A stretch of 47,527 nt of DNA, from the NCBI GenBank assembly GCA_938029725.1, contig CALHGE010000055.1, positions 1-47,527 of the forward strand, in the 5' to 3' direction. This document shows positions 17,585-27,567 of the stretch, one piece after another. How positions within the stretch are numbered: position 1 is the first letter of the stretch; each line of letters opens with the position of its first letter. Origin of the DNA: an uncultured Flavobacteriaceae bacterium. Its GTDB lineage: Bacteria; Bacteroidota; Bacteroidia; Flavobacteriales; Flavobacteriaceae. The notes under the pieces are model-generated. The model had not been told where the DNA came from. It saw only the letters and a program-made list of their open reading frames with translations, and did no database searches. Both the position numbers and the translations under genes were made by a program.

Positions 17585-18079
17585 ATGCAAGTATCATTTT
17601 TTATTAATGGGGAATCGAAATCAGTTGAGGTTGCCGATGAAAACACACCTTTACTTTGGGTAGTTCGTGATATACTCGACCTAAAAGGCACAAAATTTGG
17701 CTGTGGCAAAGCGGCCTGCGGTGCCTGCACGCTGCATGTTGATGGAGAGGCTATTCGCTCTTGCTCATATGCTGTAAAATTTGCTAAAGGAAAGCAAATT
17801 ACTACTATTGAAGGTCTAGGGAATGAGGAGAATCCACACCCCGTTCAACAGGCTTGGATTGAAGAAGTGGTACCTCAATGCGGCTATTGCCAACCAGGCT
17901 TTATGATGGCGACGGCGGCTTTGTTAGATAAAATTCCGAATCCGACCGATGAAGATATAGACAAGAACATTATAAATGTTTGTCGTTGTGCGACCTATTA
18001 TCGAATGCGAAAAGCTATTCATAGGGCCGCGGAATTGAAAACGGAGGCCAATCCAATCACTGAGATTGAAAATTCATAG
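17585..18079 (+). CDS. [2Fe-2S] subunit of xanthine dehydrogenase-type molybdoenzyme (IorA-like)
   Basis: 164 residues. The ferredoxin-type cluster uses C40, C45, C48 and C60 (GCGKAACGAC, then SC). The second cluster uses C99, C102, C133 and C135 (QCGYC and NVCRC). This is the CoxS/IorA small-subunit layout. No FAD subunit gene is present, so electrons probably go straight to the cytochrome upstream. It lies 3 bases before the large-subunit gene. Confidence 0.92.
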   Translation: MQVSFFINGESKSVEVADENTPLLWVVRDILDLKGTKFGCGKAACGACTLHVDGEAIRSCSYAVKFAKGKQITTIEGLGNEENPHPVQQAWIEEVVPQCGYCQPGFMMATAALLDKIPNPTDEDIDKNIINVCRCATYYRMRKAIHRAAELKTEANPITEIENS

Positions 18080-18082
18080 ATT

Positions 18083-20242
18083 ATGGGTAAGAAAAAAATA
18101 TCACGACGTAAGTTTTTAGTCCGTGGAGGCTTAGGTACTATTGGAATTTTGGCAGTGGGTACTTATTTGTTTCGAAGCCCGATTAGAAGGGGTATCGCCG
18201 GCGCCATAGATGGTGGAGAAAGTCTATATATGGGCGATACAAGTTCTCCAATCATTTGGTTTGAAGTTACTGAGGAAAATACTATTGTACTACATAGCCC
18301 TAAAGTAGAAATGGGCCAAGGCACCTTTACGGGGCTTGCACAAATGGCCGCTGACGAACTAGAGGTTTCTATGGAACAGATGAAAGTGGTTCACGCCAAT
18401 TCAGCTTCTGGTAATATGGACGGTTTTGCAACAGGCGGAAGTACATCGGTTTCTTCGCTATGGGTGCCTTTGCGAGAGCTCGCTGCTACCATGCGTGAGA
18501 TGATTAAAAAAGAGGCTGCTTCAAAAATGGGAATTTCTACTTCTGAAGCAAGTATTGTAGATGGAATAGTTTCGGGTGGTGGAAAAACAATGCGCTATGC
18601 CGATGCAGTTAAGGATGTTGCTGAATGGGAGGTACCTGACACACCACTTCTAAAAGATAGTAAAACCTATAAATTTATAGGGAAGCCAATTCCTAGAATT
18701 GATTTAAAAGATAAAGTCTTTGGGGCACCTATATTTGGTATGGATGCTACCATGCCCAATATGCTATACGGAGCTGTAGTTCGCCCAACACATATTGGTG
18801 CCAAGTTTATTGATGCTGATATTTCAAAGGCCGAAAATATGCCTGGAGTGATTAAGGTTGTTAAAGAAAAAGATTTTGTCGGCGTAGTCGCGAATTCACA
18901 AACGGAAGCAGAGAACGCAAAAAATGCGATTGATGTAGAATGGAAAGTGGAACGCTCATGGCAGACGGCCGATATCGAAGCAATGATCGAAGTAGGCAAA
19001 GGAGAACCTTTTGTGATACAAAAGGAAGGTAAGTCGGAAGGTATTCTAGAAAAAGCTGATACTACTATTGTTTCAGAATATAAAAGCCCTATTGGTGCCC
19101 ACGCACAATTAGAGCCTAATGGAGCTTTAGCTTTTGTAGAAGCTGACAAGGCTACCATTGTAATGTCGACGCAAGTGGTGAAATTAACAAGAGACGAGAT
19201 TGCAGATCGAATAGGATTTGACGCAGACCAAGTAAATATCGTTCCAACATTCTTAGGGGGAGGTTTTGGTCGTCGCTTACATACGCCAAACGCTATTCAA
19301 GCAGCGGTACTTTCAAAAGCAGTTGGAAAACCTGTAAAATGTTTTTTTAGCAGAAAAGAGGAATTTCAAAACGATACATTTAGACCACCAACACACCATG
19401 TGCTAAAAGGAAAGCTAAATTCAGAAGGAATGATTGAGGCGATGGAGCATAATGTTTCAAGTGGAGATGTGGCTTTTGGTTCGCCCATGCTACCAGGTAT
19501 TTTAGAGCCTATTATAGGTGCAGATTTGGGGGCTTGGCGTGGCGGAATGATTCAGTATGGTGGAATACCGAATTATCGTACCATTTCATGGCGTAAAAAA
19601 TTACCTTTTGCTACTAGCTGGTGGAGAAGTTTGGGTTTATTAGCAAATACTTTTGCTATTGAAAGTTTTGTAGATGAATTGGCAGTAGCTGCAAAAAAGA
19701 ACCCAGTTGAATTCCGGTTGGCTCAAATACAAGAAGACGACAAGGGCTTTCGATTGAAGGAAGTAATCAAAGCCGCCGCAGAAAAATCAGGCTATACAGA
19801 TGAAGTTGTGAATGGAAGAGCCATGGGCTTTGCCGCCTCAACTGACGCGAATACACCTTGTGCTCAGGTAGTTGAAGTATCTATAGAAGAAAATGAAATT
19901 AAAGTGCATAAAGTTACTTGTGTAATGGATCCAGGTTTAGCGGTAAACCCTGACCAAGTAAGGGCGCAATGCGAAGGTGCTATTATCATGGGAATGAGTG
20001 CCGCAATGTTCGAAAAAATGGACGTAGAAGACGGGCAATTGACGCCTACTATTTACGGACCTTATGAAATGGCATTGATGAAACATGCGCCAAAAGAAAT
20101 TGATGTTATTTTACTTCAAAATTCTGATGTACCTGGGGCAGTAGGAGAACCGCCTTTGGGGCCAATCGGTGCTGCAATAGCAAATGCAGTTTTTAGACTT
20201 ACAGGAAAAAGACTTCGAGAAATGCCATTAAAATTAAGCTAG
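18083..20242 (+). CDS. Tat-exported molybdopterin subunit (isoquinoline-1-oxidoreductase/aldehyde-oxidase-like, IorB-like)
   Basis: 719 residues. The N-terminus has a twin-arginine motif (KISRRKFLVRGG) and a hydrophobic stretch, so folded enzyme is exported with cofactor. The molybdopterin-cytosine dinucleotide sites are recognisable: GQGTFTGLAQMAADEL, GGGFGRR, and the final GEPPLGPIGAAIANA with the catalytic Glu near 689. The family oxidises N-heterocycles and aldehydes by hydroxylation. The substrate cannot be given. The subunits for the reaction are complete without a flavin subunit. Confidence 0.9.
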   Translation: MGKKKISRRKFLVRGGLGTIGILAVGTYLFRSPIRRGIAGAIDGGESLYMGDTSSPIIWFEVTEENTIVLHSPKVEMGQGTFTGLAQMAADELEVSMEQMKVVHANSASGNMDGFATGGSTSVSSLWVPLRELAATMREMIKKEAASKMGISTSEASIVDGIVSGGGKTMRYADAVKDVAEWEVPDTPLLKDSKTYKFIGKPIPRIDLKDKVFGAPIFGMDATMPNMLYGAVVRPTHIGAKFIDADISKAENMPGVIKVVKEKDFVGVVANSQTEAENAKNAIDVEWKVERSWQTADIEAMIEVGKGEPFVIQKEGKSEGILEKADTTIVSEYKSPIGAHAQLEPNGALAFVEADKATIVMSTQVVKLTRDEIADRIGFDADQVNIVPTFLGGGFGRRLHTPNAIQAAVLSKAVGKPVKCFFSRKEEFQNDTFRPPTHHVLKGKLNSEGMIEAMEHNVSSGDVAFGSPMLPGILEPIIGADLGAWRGGMIQYGGIPNYRTISWRKKLPFATSWWRSLGLLANTFAIESFVDELAVAAKKNPVEFRLAQIQEDDKGFRLKEVIKAAAEKSGYTDEVVNGRAMGFAASTDANTPCAQVVEVSIEENEIKVHKVTCVMDPGLAVNPDQVRAQCEGAIIMGMSAAMFEKMDVEDGQLTPTIYGPYEMALMKHAPKEIDVILLQNSDVPGAVGEPPLGPIGAAIANAVFRLTGKRLREMPLKLS

Positions 20243-20246
20243 TATC

Positions 20247-20651
20247 CTATTCCATATCAGGCTTAGCACGATTCACCTTCTTTTGAGCGGCCTTTTTCTT
20301 GCTTTTTAATCGCTTTTCAATGGATGATCTTGAAGGCTTTGTCGCTCTTCGTTTTTTAGCGACCTTTAAGGCATTGGCTATCAGTTCTAAAAAACGCTTG
20401 ATGGCGAGGGCTTTGTTTTTATGTTGGCTACGGCTTTCATCACATTGCAGGTGTATTACATTTTCTTTCGTAAGCCGATGACTTAATTTTAATAAAATAC
20501 GATCCTTCTCTCTTTCAGAAAGTGCATTGGATTTACTTACTTCAAAAGACAATTCAATCTTTGTAGAAACCTTATTGACATGTTGCCCACCAGCTCCACT
20601 GCTTCTCACAGCTTTGAATTGGAGTTCTTGAATGATTTTCGTTGTATCCAT
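20247..20651 (-). CDS. arfB: Alternative ribosome-rescue factor / peptidyl-tRNA hydrolase ArfB
   Basis: 134 residues with RSSGAGGQHVNKVSTKIEL, where GGQ is at 21-23. GGQ catalyses peptidyl-tRNA release from stalled ribosomes. The basic C-terminal tail (SKKKAAQKKVNRAKPDME) enters the empty mRNA channel in this family. It lacks the release-factor codon-recognition domain, as expected for ArfB/YaeJ. It is convergent with the molybdenum operon (4 bases between stops). Confidence 0.93.
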   Translation of the reverse strand: MDTTKIIQELQFKAVRSSGAGGQHVNKVSTKIELSFEVSKSNALSEREKDRILLKLSHRLTKENVIHLQCDESRSQHKNKALAIKRFLELIANALKVAKKRRATKPSRSSIEKRLKSKKKAAQKKVNRAKPDME

Positions 20652-20654
20652 AAT

Positions 20655-21632
20655 TTAGACGCCTCCCATTCTTTGGTTAATCACTTCAAGGGATATATTT
20701 AGGAAAATAGCTGTTCCTTCATCTAAAGCCTGGTAGTGATTAAAATAAATATTCTTTTCTTCATAAAGACCTACTATGAGATAGTGACTGCCCATATAAT
20801 ACGATCCCGTGACAGTAGCCTCTAAACCAGACTTAGCAGAGGCTTTAAATTCATGAGCATAGACAATAATTTGTCTTTTAGTATCGGCATACGATTTTAC
20901 AATATTGATAGGAATCTTGTTTGCTTCTCCAAATAAGGAAGCAATATAAAGGTCTTTTGGATTGCGATATAGATTTTCAGGACTGTCGTTGGCGATAATT
21001 TTAGTATTTCGGATAACTATAACTCGATCTGCGAATGGCAGCATATCATTGTGATCATGTGTAGCCGTCAACACTGTAATATTCTGCTTTCGTAGGTATG
21101 TAAACAGATTTCTGCGCAAACTATTTTTTCTAAAGTTATCGATATGACTAAATGGCTCATCAAGTAAAAGTACCTGCGGTTCTTGCGCCAATACGCGCGC
21201 TAGGGCCACTCTTTGTTGCTGCCCACCACTTAAAAAACGTACTTTGGTTTGTGCGAAATCAGTCATTTCAATCATCTCGAGCAAGGCATCCGTTCGCTCT
21301 TTTAGCAGTTCAGGTTCAAGCACAGACAGGTATTGGCTTACGTTTTCATAAACCGTTGTATACGGCATGAGATCAAAGTCTTGCGAAAGATATTTCATGT
21401 AAGATTCTCCCGGTATAAGATTGAAATCTGGACCTAAAACTTGTGAATCGTTCCAACGCACCTCACCTGTTTTGACTTGCAGTAAGCCATAGATTATTTT
21501 GAGAAGCGTACTTTTTCCACAACCACTTTCGCCAATGATGCAAATATGTTCTCCTGCCTTTACTTTTAGATGAATATCTTCTAAAATGATTTTCTTCTTG
21601 TAGGTGAAGGAAACACGGTCAATTTGTAGCAT
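20655..21632 (-). CDS. Orphan ABC transporter ATP-binding protein
   Basis: 325 residues: Walker A GESGCGKST (34-42), Q-loop near YLSQDFDLMP, signature LSGGQQQRV (134-142), Walker B VLLLDEPFSHID (155-163). Beyond the nucleotide-binding domain (about 1-235) there is a roughly 90-residue C-terminal beta-rich region (TOBE-like). No permease or binding-protein gene is nearby, so its partner lies elsewhere and the substrate is unknown. It sits 3 bases upstream of arfB, possibly co-transcribed. Confidence 0.85.
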   Translation of the reverse strand: MLQIDRVSFTYKKKIILEDIHLKVKAGEHICIIGESGCGKSTLLKIIYGLLQVKTGEVRWNDSQVLGPDFNLIPGESYMKYLSQDFDLMPYTTVYENVSQYLSVLEPELLKERTDALLEMIEMTDFAQTKVRFLSGGQQQRVALARVLAQEPQVLLLDEPFSHIDNFRKNSLRRNLFTYLRKQNITVLTATHDHNDMLPFADRVIVIRNTKIIANDSPENLYRNPKDLYIASLFGEANKIPINIVKSYADTKRQIIVYAHEFKASAKSGLEATVTGSYYMGSHYLIVGLYEEKNIYFNHYQALDEGTAIFLNISLEVINQRMGGV

Positions 21633-21721
21633 TATTTAGATGAAAATTTGATTGGGTATAGTACGTAACAAAAACGAAAAGAATGGGTATTCTCTTAGGT
21701 AAGAGACTAGGTTTTACTAAT

Positions 21722-21756
21722 GCAAAGTCCGCCTCTATGAAAGAAACGGACTTTGC
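21722..21756 (-). terminator. Hairpin terminator downstream of prolyl oligopeptidase gene
   Basis: GCAAAGTCCG (21722-21731 on plus) pairs with CGGACTTTGC (21747-21756), a perfect 10-bp stem with a 15-base loop, 17 bases after the stop of the minus-strand peptidase gene. The following minus-strand sequence is only weakly T-rich. Confidence 0.55.
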
Positions 21757-21772
21757 TCTTAAATATTGAAAA

Positions 21773-23929
21773 TTAGTCTTTAAATTCTTTTAAAACAGCT
21801 TGGTTAGGCAATTCTTCAAAGCCCATATTATATAACGTGAAGCCGAAAATATCAGCATATTGTTCAATGGTTTTACTAACAGGGGTTCCTGCCCCATGAC
21901 CAGCGTTTGTTTCGATACGTATCAATGTCGGGTTATTGCCGGCTTGTTTTTCTTGTAATTCAGCTGCGAATTTGAAGCTATGAGCAGGCACCACACGATC
22001 GTCATGGTCACCAGTAGTTACTAAAGTCGCTGGATATTCCACTCCTGCTTTCACATTGTGAACGGGAGAATAATTTTTTAAATAGGCGAACATTTCTTCA
22101 CTATCTTCTGAAGTGCCATAGTCATACGCCCATCCCGCCCCAGCGGTAAACGTATGGTAGCGCAACATATCCAACACACCAACGGCAGGCAATGCTACTT
22201 TCATTAAGTCTGGCCGTTGAGTCATTGTGGCTCCAACCAATAATCCGCCGTTACTACCACCTCGAATGGCTAAATAATCGGATGAAGTATAGTCGTTTGA
22301 AATCAAATACTCACCAGCGGCTATAAAATCATCAAATACATTTTGTTTTTGCATTTTAGTACCGGCATCATGCCATTTTTTGCCATACTCTCCACCGCCA
22401 CGAATATTAGGCACAGCGTAGATTCCACCTTGCTCCATCCAAATTGCATTTGCAATGCTGAATGATGGCGTAACGCTGACGTTAAACCCTCCATATGCAT
22501 AGAGTATTGTTGGGTTTTTTCCATTTCGTATAATTCCTTTTTTATGGGTAATCATCATAGGAACTTTAGTGCCATCTTTCGATTCATAGAAAACCTGATT
22601 ACTTTCGTAGTCCTCAGGGTTGAAATCTATTTCAGGTTTCCAATACGATTGGTATTCACCTGTTTCTACGTTGTATTTATAAGAGGAACCTGGAATGATA
22701 TAGTTTGTAAATGAAAAGTAAAATTCCTTGTCCTTCTTTTTTCCACCAAACCCAGAAGCACTCCCTAAACCAGGAAGCTTTACTTCACGAATTAGCTTTC
22801 CATCATAATCGTATTGTAAGATTTTAGAAAGTGCATCAACCATATATTCGGCAAAAAAATAGCCTCCACCTGTATTTGGGGATAAAACGTTTTCTGTTTC
22901 AGGAATGAAATCTACCCAATTTTCTATGCTTGGATTGGAGGCGTCAACCGTCACTATTTTGGTGTTTGGAGCATCTCTGTCGGTTACAATAAACAGCTTA
23001 GAACCGACATTTTCAATGATAGAATTATCAGATTTTGTATCCTCTACAACTGCAATTAGCAGTCCATTGGGGTCTTTTAGATTTTGAATAAATAGCTTAT
23101 TTCCAGAAGTTGATGTGGAGGCTGAAATCACCAAATAGGTTTGATCTTCTGTTACGCTAGCTCCGATGTATCGATGTTTTTCATGGGGTCTTCCGCCAAA
23201 AATAAGCTCATCTTGTTTTTGGGGAGTTCCTAACTTATGATAGTATACTTTATGTTGGTCGGTTTTGGCCGATAGCTCACTTCCTTCTGGTTTGTCGTAG
23301 CTTGAATAGTAGAAACCATCATTACCCTTCCAAGAAAGTCCGCTAAATTTTATATCTACCAAAGTATCCTCTACAACTTCTTTAGTTTCTGTATTTAGAA
23401 CGATTGCTTTTCGCCAGTCGCTTCCGCCTTCTGAGATAAGATAGGCTGCTAACGAACCATCTTTTGTAAAGCCAAGCCCCGCAAGAGATGTAGTTCCGTC
23501 TTCAGAAAAAGTATTCGGGTCTAGAAATATTTGCGCTTCTGCATCCCCTTTTTTACGATATACTACGTATTGGTTTTGAAGGCCATCATTTTTATAGAAA
23601 TAGGTATAATCACCTTCAGTGAAGGGAGAACCTAGCTTTTCATAATTCCAAAGTTTTTCCAATCGATTTTTGAGGTCAATGCGAAAAGGAATATTTTCTA
23701 AATACCCAAAAGTAGTTTTGTTTTGAGTTTTTACCCATGCCTCTGTTTCAGCACTACGATCATCTTCTAACCAACGGTAGGGGTCTTTAACATCAATTTC
23801 AAAATATGTGTTTACAGAATCCGCTTTAGCGGTAGTTGGGTAATTCACAACGATAGGTTCTTTTTTAGTTTGAGTTTGACAGGCGAGTAGAAAAAAAGTA
23901 AGTAAGGATAAAATAATTATTTTCTTCAT
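21773..23929 (-). CDS. Prolyl oligopeptidase (S9A), lipoprotein
   Basis: 718 residues. The lipoprotein signal [17 protein letters not shown] ends in Cys17. The catalytic domain has Ser559 in [11 protein letters not shown], Asp643/644 in [10 protein letters not shown] and His678 in NAGHGAG, closely matching the spacing of known POPs. A seven-blade propeller precedes it. Cleavage after proline in short peptides is the expected activity, in the periplasm or at the outer membrane. It has a terminator on each side, so it is probably monocistronic. Confidence 0.95.
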   Translation of the reverse strand: MKKIIILSLLTFFLLACQTQTKKEPIVVNYPTTAKADSVNTYFEIDVKDPYRWLEDDRSAETEAWVKTQNKTTFGYLENIPFRIDLKNRLEKLWNYEKLGSPFTEGDYTYFYKNDGLQNQYVVYRKKGDAEAQIFLDPNTFSEDGTTSLAGLGFTKDGSLAAYLISEGGSDWRKAIVLNTETKEVVEDTLVDIKFSGLSWKGNDGFYYSSYDKPEGSELSAKTDQHKVYYHKLGTPQKQDELIFGGRPHEKHRYIGASVTEDQTYLVISASTSTSGNKLFIQNLKDPNGLLIAVVEDTKSDNSIIENVGSKLFIVTDRDAPNTKIVTVDASNPSIENWVDFIPETENVLSPNTGGGYFFAEYMVDALSKILQYDYDGKLIREVKLPGLGSASGFGGKKKDKEFYFSFTNYIIPGSSYKYNVETGEYQSYWKPEIDFNPEDYESNQVFYESKDGTKVPMMITHKKGIIRNGKNPTILYAYGGFNVSVTPSFSIANAIWMEQGGIYAVPNIRGGGEYGKKWHDAGTKMQKQNVFDDFIAAGEYLISNDYTSSDYLAIRGGSNGGLLVGATMTQRPDLMKVALPAVGVLDMLRYHTFTAGAGWAYDYGTSEDSEEMFAYLKNYSPVHNVKAGVEYPATLVTTGDHDDRVVPAHSFKFAAELQEKQAGNNPTLIRIETNAGHGAGTPVSKTIEQYADIFGFTLYNMGFEELPNQAVLKEFKD

Positions 23930-23961
23930 GATGATTTTAGATTGATAGATTCTAAAAATAC

Positions 23962-23998
23962 AAAAAAACCTTTGGCATCAGCAGCGACCAAAGGTTTT
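23962..23998 (-). terminator. Terminator downstream of asd
   Basis: On the minus strand AAAACCTTTGG pairs with CCAAAGGTTTT (11 bp, 12-base loop) and runs into a T-tract (23962-23968). It lies 18 bases after the asd stop and also shields the peptidase gene. Confidence 0.8.
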
Positions 23999-24016
23999 AA
24001 TAGCAATCTGAAAAAA

Positions 24017-25006
24017 TTACACCAATTGGTTTTTGACTAAGTACTCTGCAATCTGAACCGCATTGGTGGCCGCTCCTTTTCTTAAGTTATCGGAGACAAT
24101 CCACATGTTCAATGTATTTGGTTGTGTTTCATCTCTGCGAATTCGTCCTACAAAGACCTCATCCTTATCATGTGCATAAATGGGCATAGGGTAGGTGTTC
24201 GTATCTGGATTATCTTGAACGGTTACGCCATCAGCGTTATTTAGAATTCCGCGAACTTCATTGAGTTGAAAGTCATTATGAAACTCTACGTTAACTGACT
24301 CTGAATGCCCCCCAGCTGTTGGAATTCGCACGGCAGTGGCACTTATAGAAAACGTTCGGTCATTCAATATTTTTTGGGGTTCACGAGCCAATTTCATTTC
24401 CTCTTTAGTATAACCGTTTTCTAAAAACACATCACAATGTGGTAATGCGTTTCTACTGATTGGATAGGGGTAAGCCATCTCTCCTTTGATACCAGCTATT
24501 TCATTTTCAAGTTGTTTTACCGCTTTTACTCCTGTTCCAGATACCGATTGATACGTAGAAATCACAACCCGCTTCATTTGATACTTTGTATGCAAAGGGG
24601 CTAAAGCCATAACCAACTGAATCGTTGAACAATTGGGGTTGGCAATGATTTTATCCTCGGTAGTTAATTCGTTTGCATTAATCTCAGGTACTATTAATTT
24701 TTTAGTCGGGTCCATTCGCCAAGCAGATGAATTATCTATCACCGTTGTACCTACTTCAGCAAATTTTGGTGCCCATTCTAAAGAGGTGTCGCCGCCAGCA
24801 GAAAAAATGGCGATATCTGGTTTGGCGTCAACAGCAGCAGAAAGACCTATTATGGTATGCGCTTCTTCTTTATACGTTAATTTTTTACCTACCGAACGTT
24901 CAGAGGCTACTAGAAGCAATTCTGAAATCGGAAAATTACGTTCTGCTAGTACTTTCAACATTACTTCGCCTACCATTCCGGTGGCACCTACAACAGCTAC
25001 TTTCAC
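24017..25006 (-). CDS. asd: Aspartate-semialdehyde dehydrogenase
   Basis: A 329-residue NADPH-dependent enzyme at the branch to lysine/diaminopimelate, threonine and methionine. Nucleotide motif VVGATGMVGEVML at the start, catalytic Cys126 in NPNCSTIQL, substrate-binding AGGHSESVNVEF, and a substrate Arg in RIPT. Complete at family length. It is transcribed with mscL2-alr-tdk on the same strand, but a terminator after mscL2 separates them. Confidence 0.95.
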   Translation of the reverse strand: MKVAVVGATGMVGEVMLKVLAERNFPISELLLVASERSVGKKLTYKEEAHTIIGLSAAVDAKPDIAIFSAGGDTSLEWAPKFAEVGTTVIDNSSAWRMDPTKKLIVPEINANELTTEDKIIANPNCSTIQLVMALAPLHTKYQMKRVVISTYQSVSGTGVKAVKQLENEIAGIKGEMAYPYPISRNALPHCDVFLENGYTKEEMKLAREPQKILNDRTFSISATAVRIPTAGGHSESVNVEFHNDFQLNEVRGILNNADGVTVQDNPDTNTYPMPIYAHDKDEVFVGRIRRDETQPNTLNMWIVSDNLRKGAATNAVQIAEYLVKNQLV

Positions 25007-25315
25007 TTTTGAATGAATTTTAAATTTAAGTTGTTAAAGGTAGGTATTGTGTGGAAGTGCACAAGCAGAACAAATAGAAATAATTAAAATATAACAAATT
25101 GTTGTAAATACAACTTTTGATGCTGTGATCTGACAGAAACACCTCCAAATAGCTCAGGGTGATCCAGCGAAAGGCGAGCTGTTTCACTTCAGTATGTCCG
25201 GCTAAAATACGATCGTACAAAAAAACCGTCCATCAGGTTTGCTAGAACATGATAGACGGTTTAAGTTTGGGTTGTACGGTGTGACTATCCTATAAATTTA
25301 GAATAGCATAGGCCA
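25007..25315. other. 309-base gene-free stretch between asd and mscL copy 2
   Basis: Contains the mscL2 terminator (25219-25262) and the upstream region of asd. A 64-codon frame exists on the minus strand (25026-25220), but its text has no protein character and I consider it non-coding. A GC-richer block at about 25130-25200 may be a degenerate intergenic repeat. Nothing else is recognised. Confidence 0.45.
25219..25262 (-). terminator. Terminator of mscL copy 2
   Basis: On the minus strand AAACCGTC pairs with GACGGTTT (8 bp, extended by 4 bp after one mismatch), followed by seven T at 25225-25219. It lies 54 bases after the mscL2 stop. Confidence 0.8.
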
Positions 25316-25723
25316 TTATTTTTTTAAAGAATCGCGAATTTCAGTAAGTAATTCTTCTGCCGTAGGCCCTGCTGGTGCTGGAGTAGCATCTTCAACAGGT
25401 GCTTTCGTTTTGTTATAGGCTTTAACCATTAGGAACATCACAAAACCTACAATAATAAGGTTGATGATTGTATTGATCCAAGCGCCATATCTTATCGCGT
25501 TTGCTGGGGTGGTAACCGTACCATCGGCAAGAACAACCGCTGGGTCAAGTTCATAAGCCATAGTAGCAAAATCGATACCTCCTGCAAAATGGCCGACAAT
25601 CGGCATGATGATATCGCCAACAAATCCGTTGATGACCAAACCAAGTGCGGTAGCCATGATAACCGCAACGGCGAAGTCAATTACATTGCCGGTCATAATA
25701 AAATTCTTAAATTCTTTTAACAT
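25316..25723 (-). CDS. mscL: Large-conductance mechanosensitive channel MscL, copy 2
   Basis: 135 residues. Residues 1-56 are identical to copy 1 at 563-964. Differences lie in the periplasmic loop (Y57, L64) and the C-terminal linker (APVEDATPAPAGP against APEPDAAPAGP) before the helix EELLTEIRDSLKK. Synonymous codons have diverged strongly: 17 of the first 30 codons differ without any residue change. The same unusual pore residues T11, F17, A20, A24 and L29 are present. Position next to alr and asd looks like the ancestral flavobacterial site, which is inference. Confidence 0.97.
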   Translation of the reverse strand: MLKEFKNFIMTGNVIDFAVAVIMATALGLVINGFVGDIIMPIVGHFAGGIDFATMAYELDPAVVLADGTVTTPANAIRYGAWINTIINLIIVGFVMFLMVKAYNKTKAPVEDATPAPAGPTAEELLTEIRDSLKK

Positions 25724-25820
25724 GATACTAGTATTTTAGTTGGTAAATTATTAGAAATGCAAATCAATGCTTTGCAATGTAATAAAAAAACAGGTTCATA
25801 ATGAAATGTTAAATAAGAAA

Positions 25821-26930
25821 TTATGAATCTATATAAGTTCGTTTTACACGTTGCGAGATTCCTGTTAAAAGTTCATAAGAAATTGTATTAGAGGTAGATG
25901 CAAATTCTTCTGCCGTTAGATTATCGCCAAAAATGATGACCTCATCGCCTGCTTCACAATCGATATTGCTAATGTCAATCATAATCATATCCATACAGAC
26001 ATTGCCAATAATCAGAGCCTTTTGCCCATTTACATTTACATAGGTTTTTCCATTGCCGTATTGTCTACCAATACCATCCGCATGACCTAGCGGCAGTGTC
26101 GCCGTTACTTGAGACGCTTTTGAGGTAAATGCTCTATTGTAGCCTACGGTTTCACCGAGCTCAATTTTGTGAATTTGAGATATACTCGTTTTTAAACTTG
26201 CGACTGGCCTTAATTCGGCATCTATTCTAGCCTCGTTTCCAAAGCCATAGAGGCCAATACCACTGCGTACCATATCAAACTGAGCCTCCGGATAATTGAT
26301 AATCCCTGAAGTATTTAAGAGGTGCTTGAAAGGCTTATGGTTTAATTTTTTATCAAATTCTAGTGCTATTTTATGGAAGACATCTATTTGTTTGAGGGTG
26401 AATTTCTTTTCGGTTAAATCTTCTGAAGCCGCTAAATGAGAAAATATCGAAGTCACCTTGATTTCGTTTCTTCCATCGAGTTTTTCGTAGATATCGTCAA
26501 TAGCATCCTGGCTAAACCCTAGCCGATTTAAACCGGTATTGAATTTAATATGAACAGGATAATTCTTCTGTTCCATCCTTTTCGCAACTTCCAAAAACTC
26601 AGTTAAGATTTTTGAAGAGTATAAACTCGGTTCTAAGCAACGTTCAATTAGCTCCTTAAAGTTGATCGCTTGCGGATGGAGCACTAAAATAGGAGTTTCG
26701 ATTCCAGCATCGCGAAGTTGGACACCTTCTTTTACATAGGCTACAGCGAAATAATCAACACCTAAATGTTCTAATTTTTTTGCAACGCTCACCGAATCGC
26801 TTCCGTATGCAAATGCTTTTACCACGGCCAAAAATTTGGTTTCAGCTTTCAGCTTTCTTTTGAGATAGCTAAAATTATGTTCCAAATGATTTAGGTTGAT
26901 TTCTAAAACGGTCTCTGTGACTTTAGGCAT
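25821..26930 (-). CDS. alr: Alanine racemase
   Basis: The start at 26930 gives 369 residues, and the ATG overlaps the tdk stop (ATGCCTAA, 8 bases). A start at 26969 would intrude 47 bases into tdk and is less likely. PLP-binding Lys38 sits in LAVVKAFAYGSD. The second catalytic residue, Tyr, is in VGYNRAF. It makes D-alanine for peptidoglycan from L-alanine in the cytosol. Length and start fit the family. Probably an operon with tdk. Confidence 0.95.
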   Translation of the reverse strand: MPKVTETVLEINLNHLEHNFSYLKRKLKAETKFLAVVKAFAYGSDSVSVAKKLEHLGVDYFAVAYVKEGVQLRDAGIETPILVLHPQAINFKELIERCLEPSLYSSKILTEFLEVAKRMEQKNYPVHIKFNTGLNRLGFSQDAIDDIYEKLDGRNEIKVTSIFSHLAASEDLTEKKFTLKQIDVFHKIALEFDKKLNHKPFKHLLNTSGIINYPEAQFDMVRSGIGLYGFGNEARIDAELRPVASLKTSISQIHKIELGETVGYNRAFTSKASQVTATLPLGHADGIGRQYGNGKTYVNVNGQKALIIGNVCMDMIMIDISNIDCEAGDEVIIFGDNLTAEEFASTSNTISYELLTGISQRVKRTYIDS

Positions 26931-27567
26931 TGGAGTCGTTTTTTGTCGGCGTAATTTCTTCCGAATCAACTTTTATTTCCTTCACTGTTTCCTTGAGCAT
27001 CGCCTTGTAAAATGCAGCTCTGCTTAAAGGTTCGTACTCTTCCGTTTCTCCGAGCATTACAAGAGCGTCATTATTCGACTTGCGAAAGCTATAGCTAGCT
27101 AGGTTTCCTGTTCTAGTGCAAATGGCGTGCACCTTAGTGACGTATTCGGCTGTCGCCATTAATGCAGGCATGGGGCCGAAGGGGTTTCCCTTAAAATCCA
27201 TATCAAGTCCCGCAACTACAACGCGAACGCCCTTATTTGCTAAATCGTTGCAAACCGTTATAATTTCATCATCAAAAAATTGAGCTTCATCTATGCCAAC
27301 TACGTCGCAAGTATCTCCTAAAATTCGAATATTTGCTGCCGCAGGAACTGCTGTAGATCGAATTTGATTGGCATCGTGCGATACTACCATATCTTCATGG
27401 TAACGCACATCAACCATAGGTTTAAAAATTTCAACCTTTTGTTTGGCGAACTGGGCACGTTTGAGCCTACGGATTAATTCCTCAGTTTTACCAGAAAACA
27501 TTGAGCCGCAGATAACTTCTATCCAGCCGAATTGTTCTTTGTGATTAACGGTATTTTCGAGAAACAT
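26923..27567 (-). CDS. tdk: Thymidine kinase
   Basis: 214 residues. P-loop CGSMFSGKTEE (20-30), catalytic Glu94 in GIDEAQFFD, and a lasso region with VHAICTRTGNLASYSFRK. It phosphorylates thymidine in the salvage pathway. Two zinc-ligand cysteines expected in bacterial type II enzymes are reduced here (one in AICTRTG), as in many Bacteroidetes. Upstream of alr with overlapping ends. Confidence 0.94.
   Translation of the reverse strand: MFLENTVNHKEQFGWIEVICGSMFSGKTEELIRRLKRAQFAKQKVEIFKPMVDVRYHEDMVVSHDANQIRSTAVPAAANIRILGDTCDVVGIDEAQFFDDEIITVCNDLANKGVRVVVAGLDMDFKGNPFGPMPALMATAEYVTKVHAICTRTGNLASYSFRKSNNDALVMLGETEEYEPLSRAAFYKAMLKETVKEIKVDSEEITPTKNDSNA

Noticed and set aside
25026..25220. 64-codon minus-strand ORF upstream of asd
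   Set aside because: It is in a terminator/repeat region, its translation has no recognisable or conserved character, and it overlaps the likely asd promoter.
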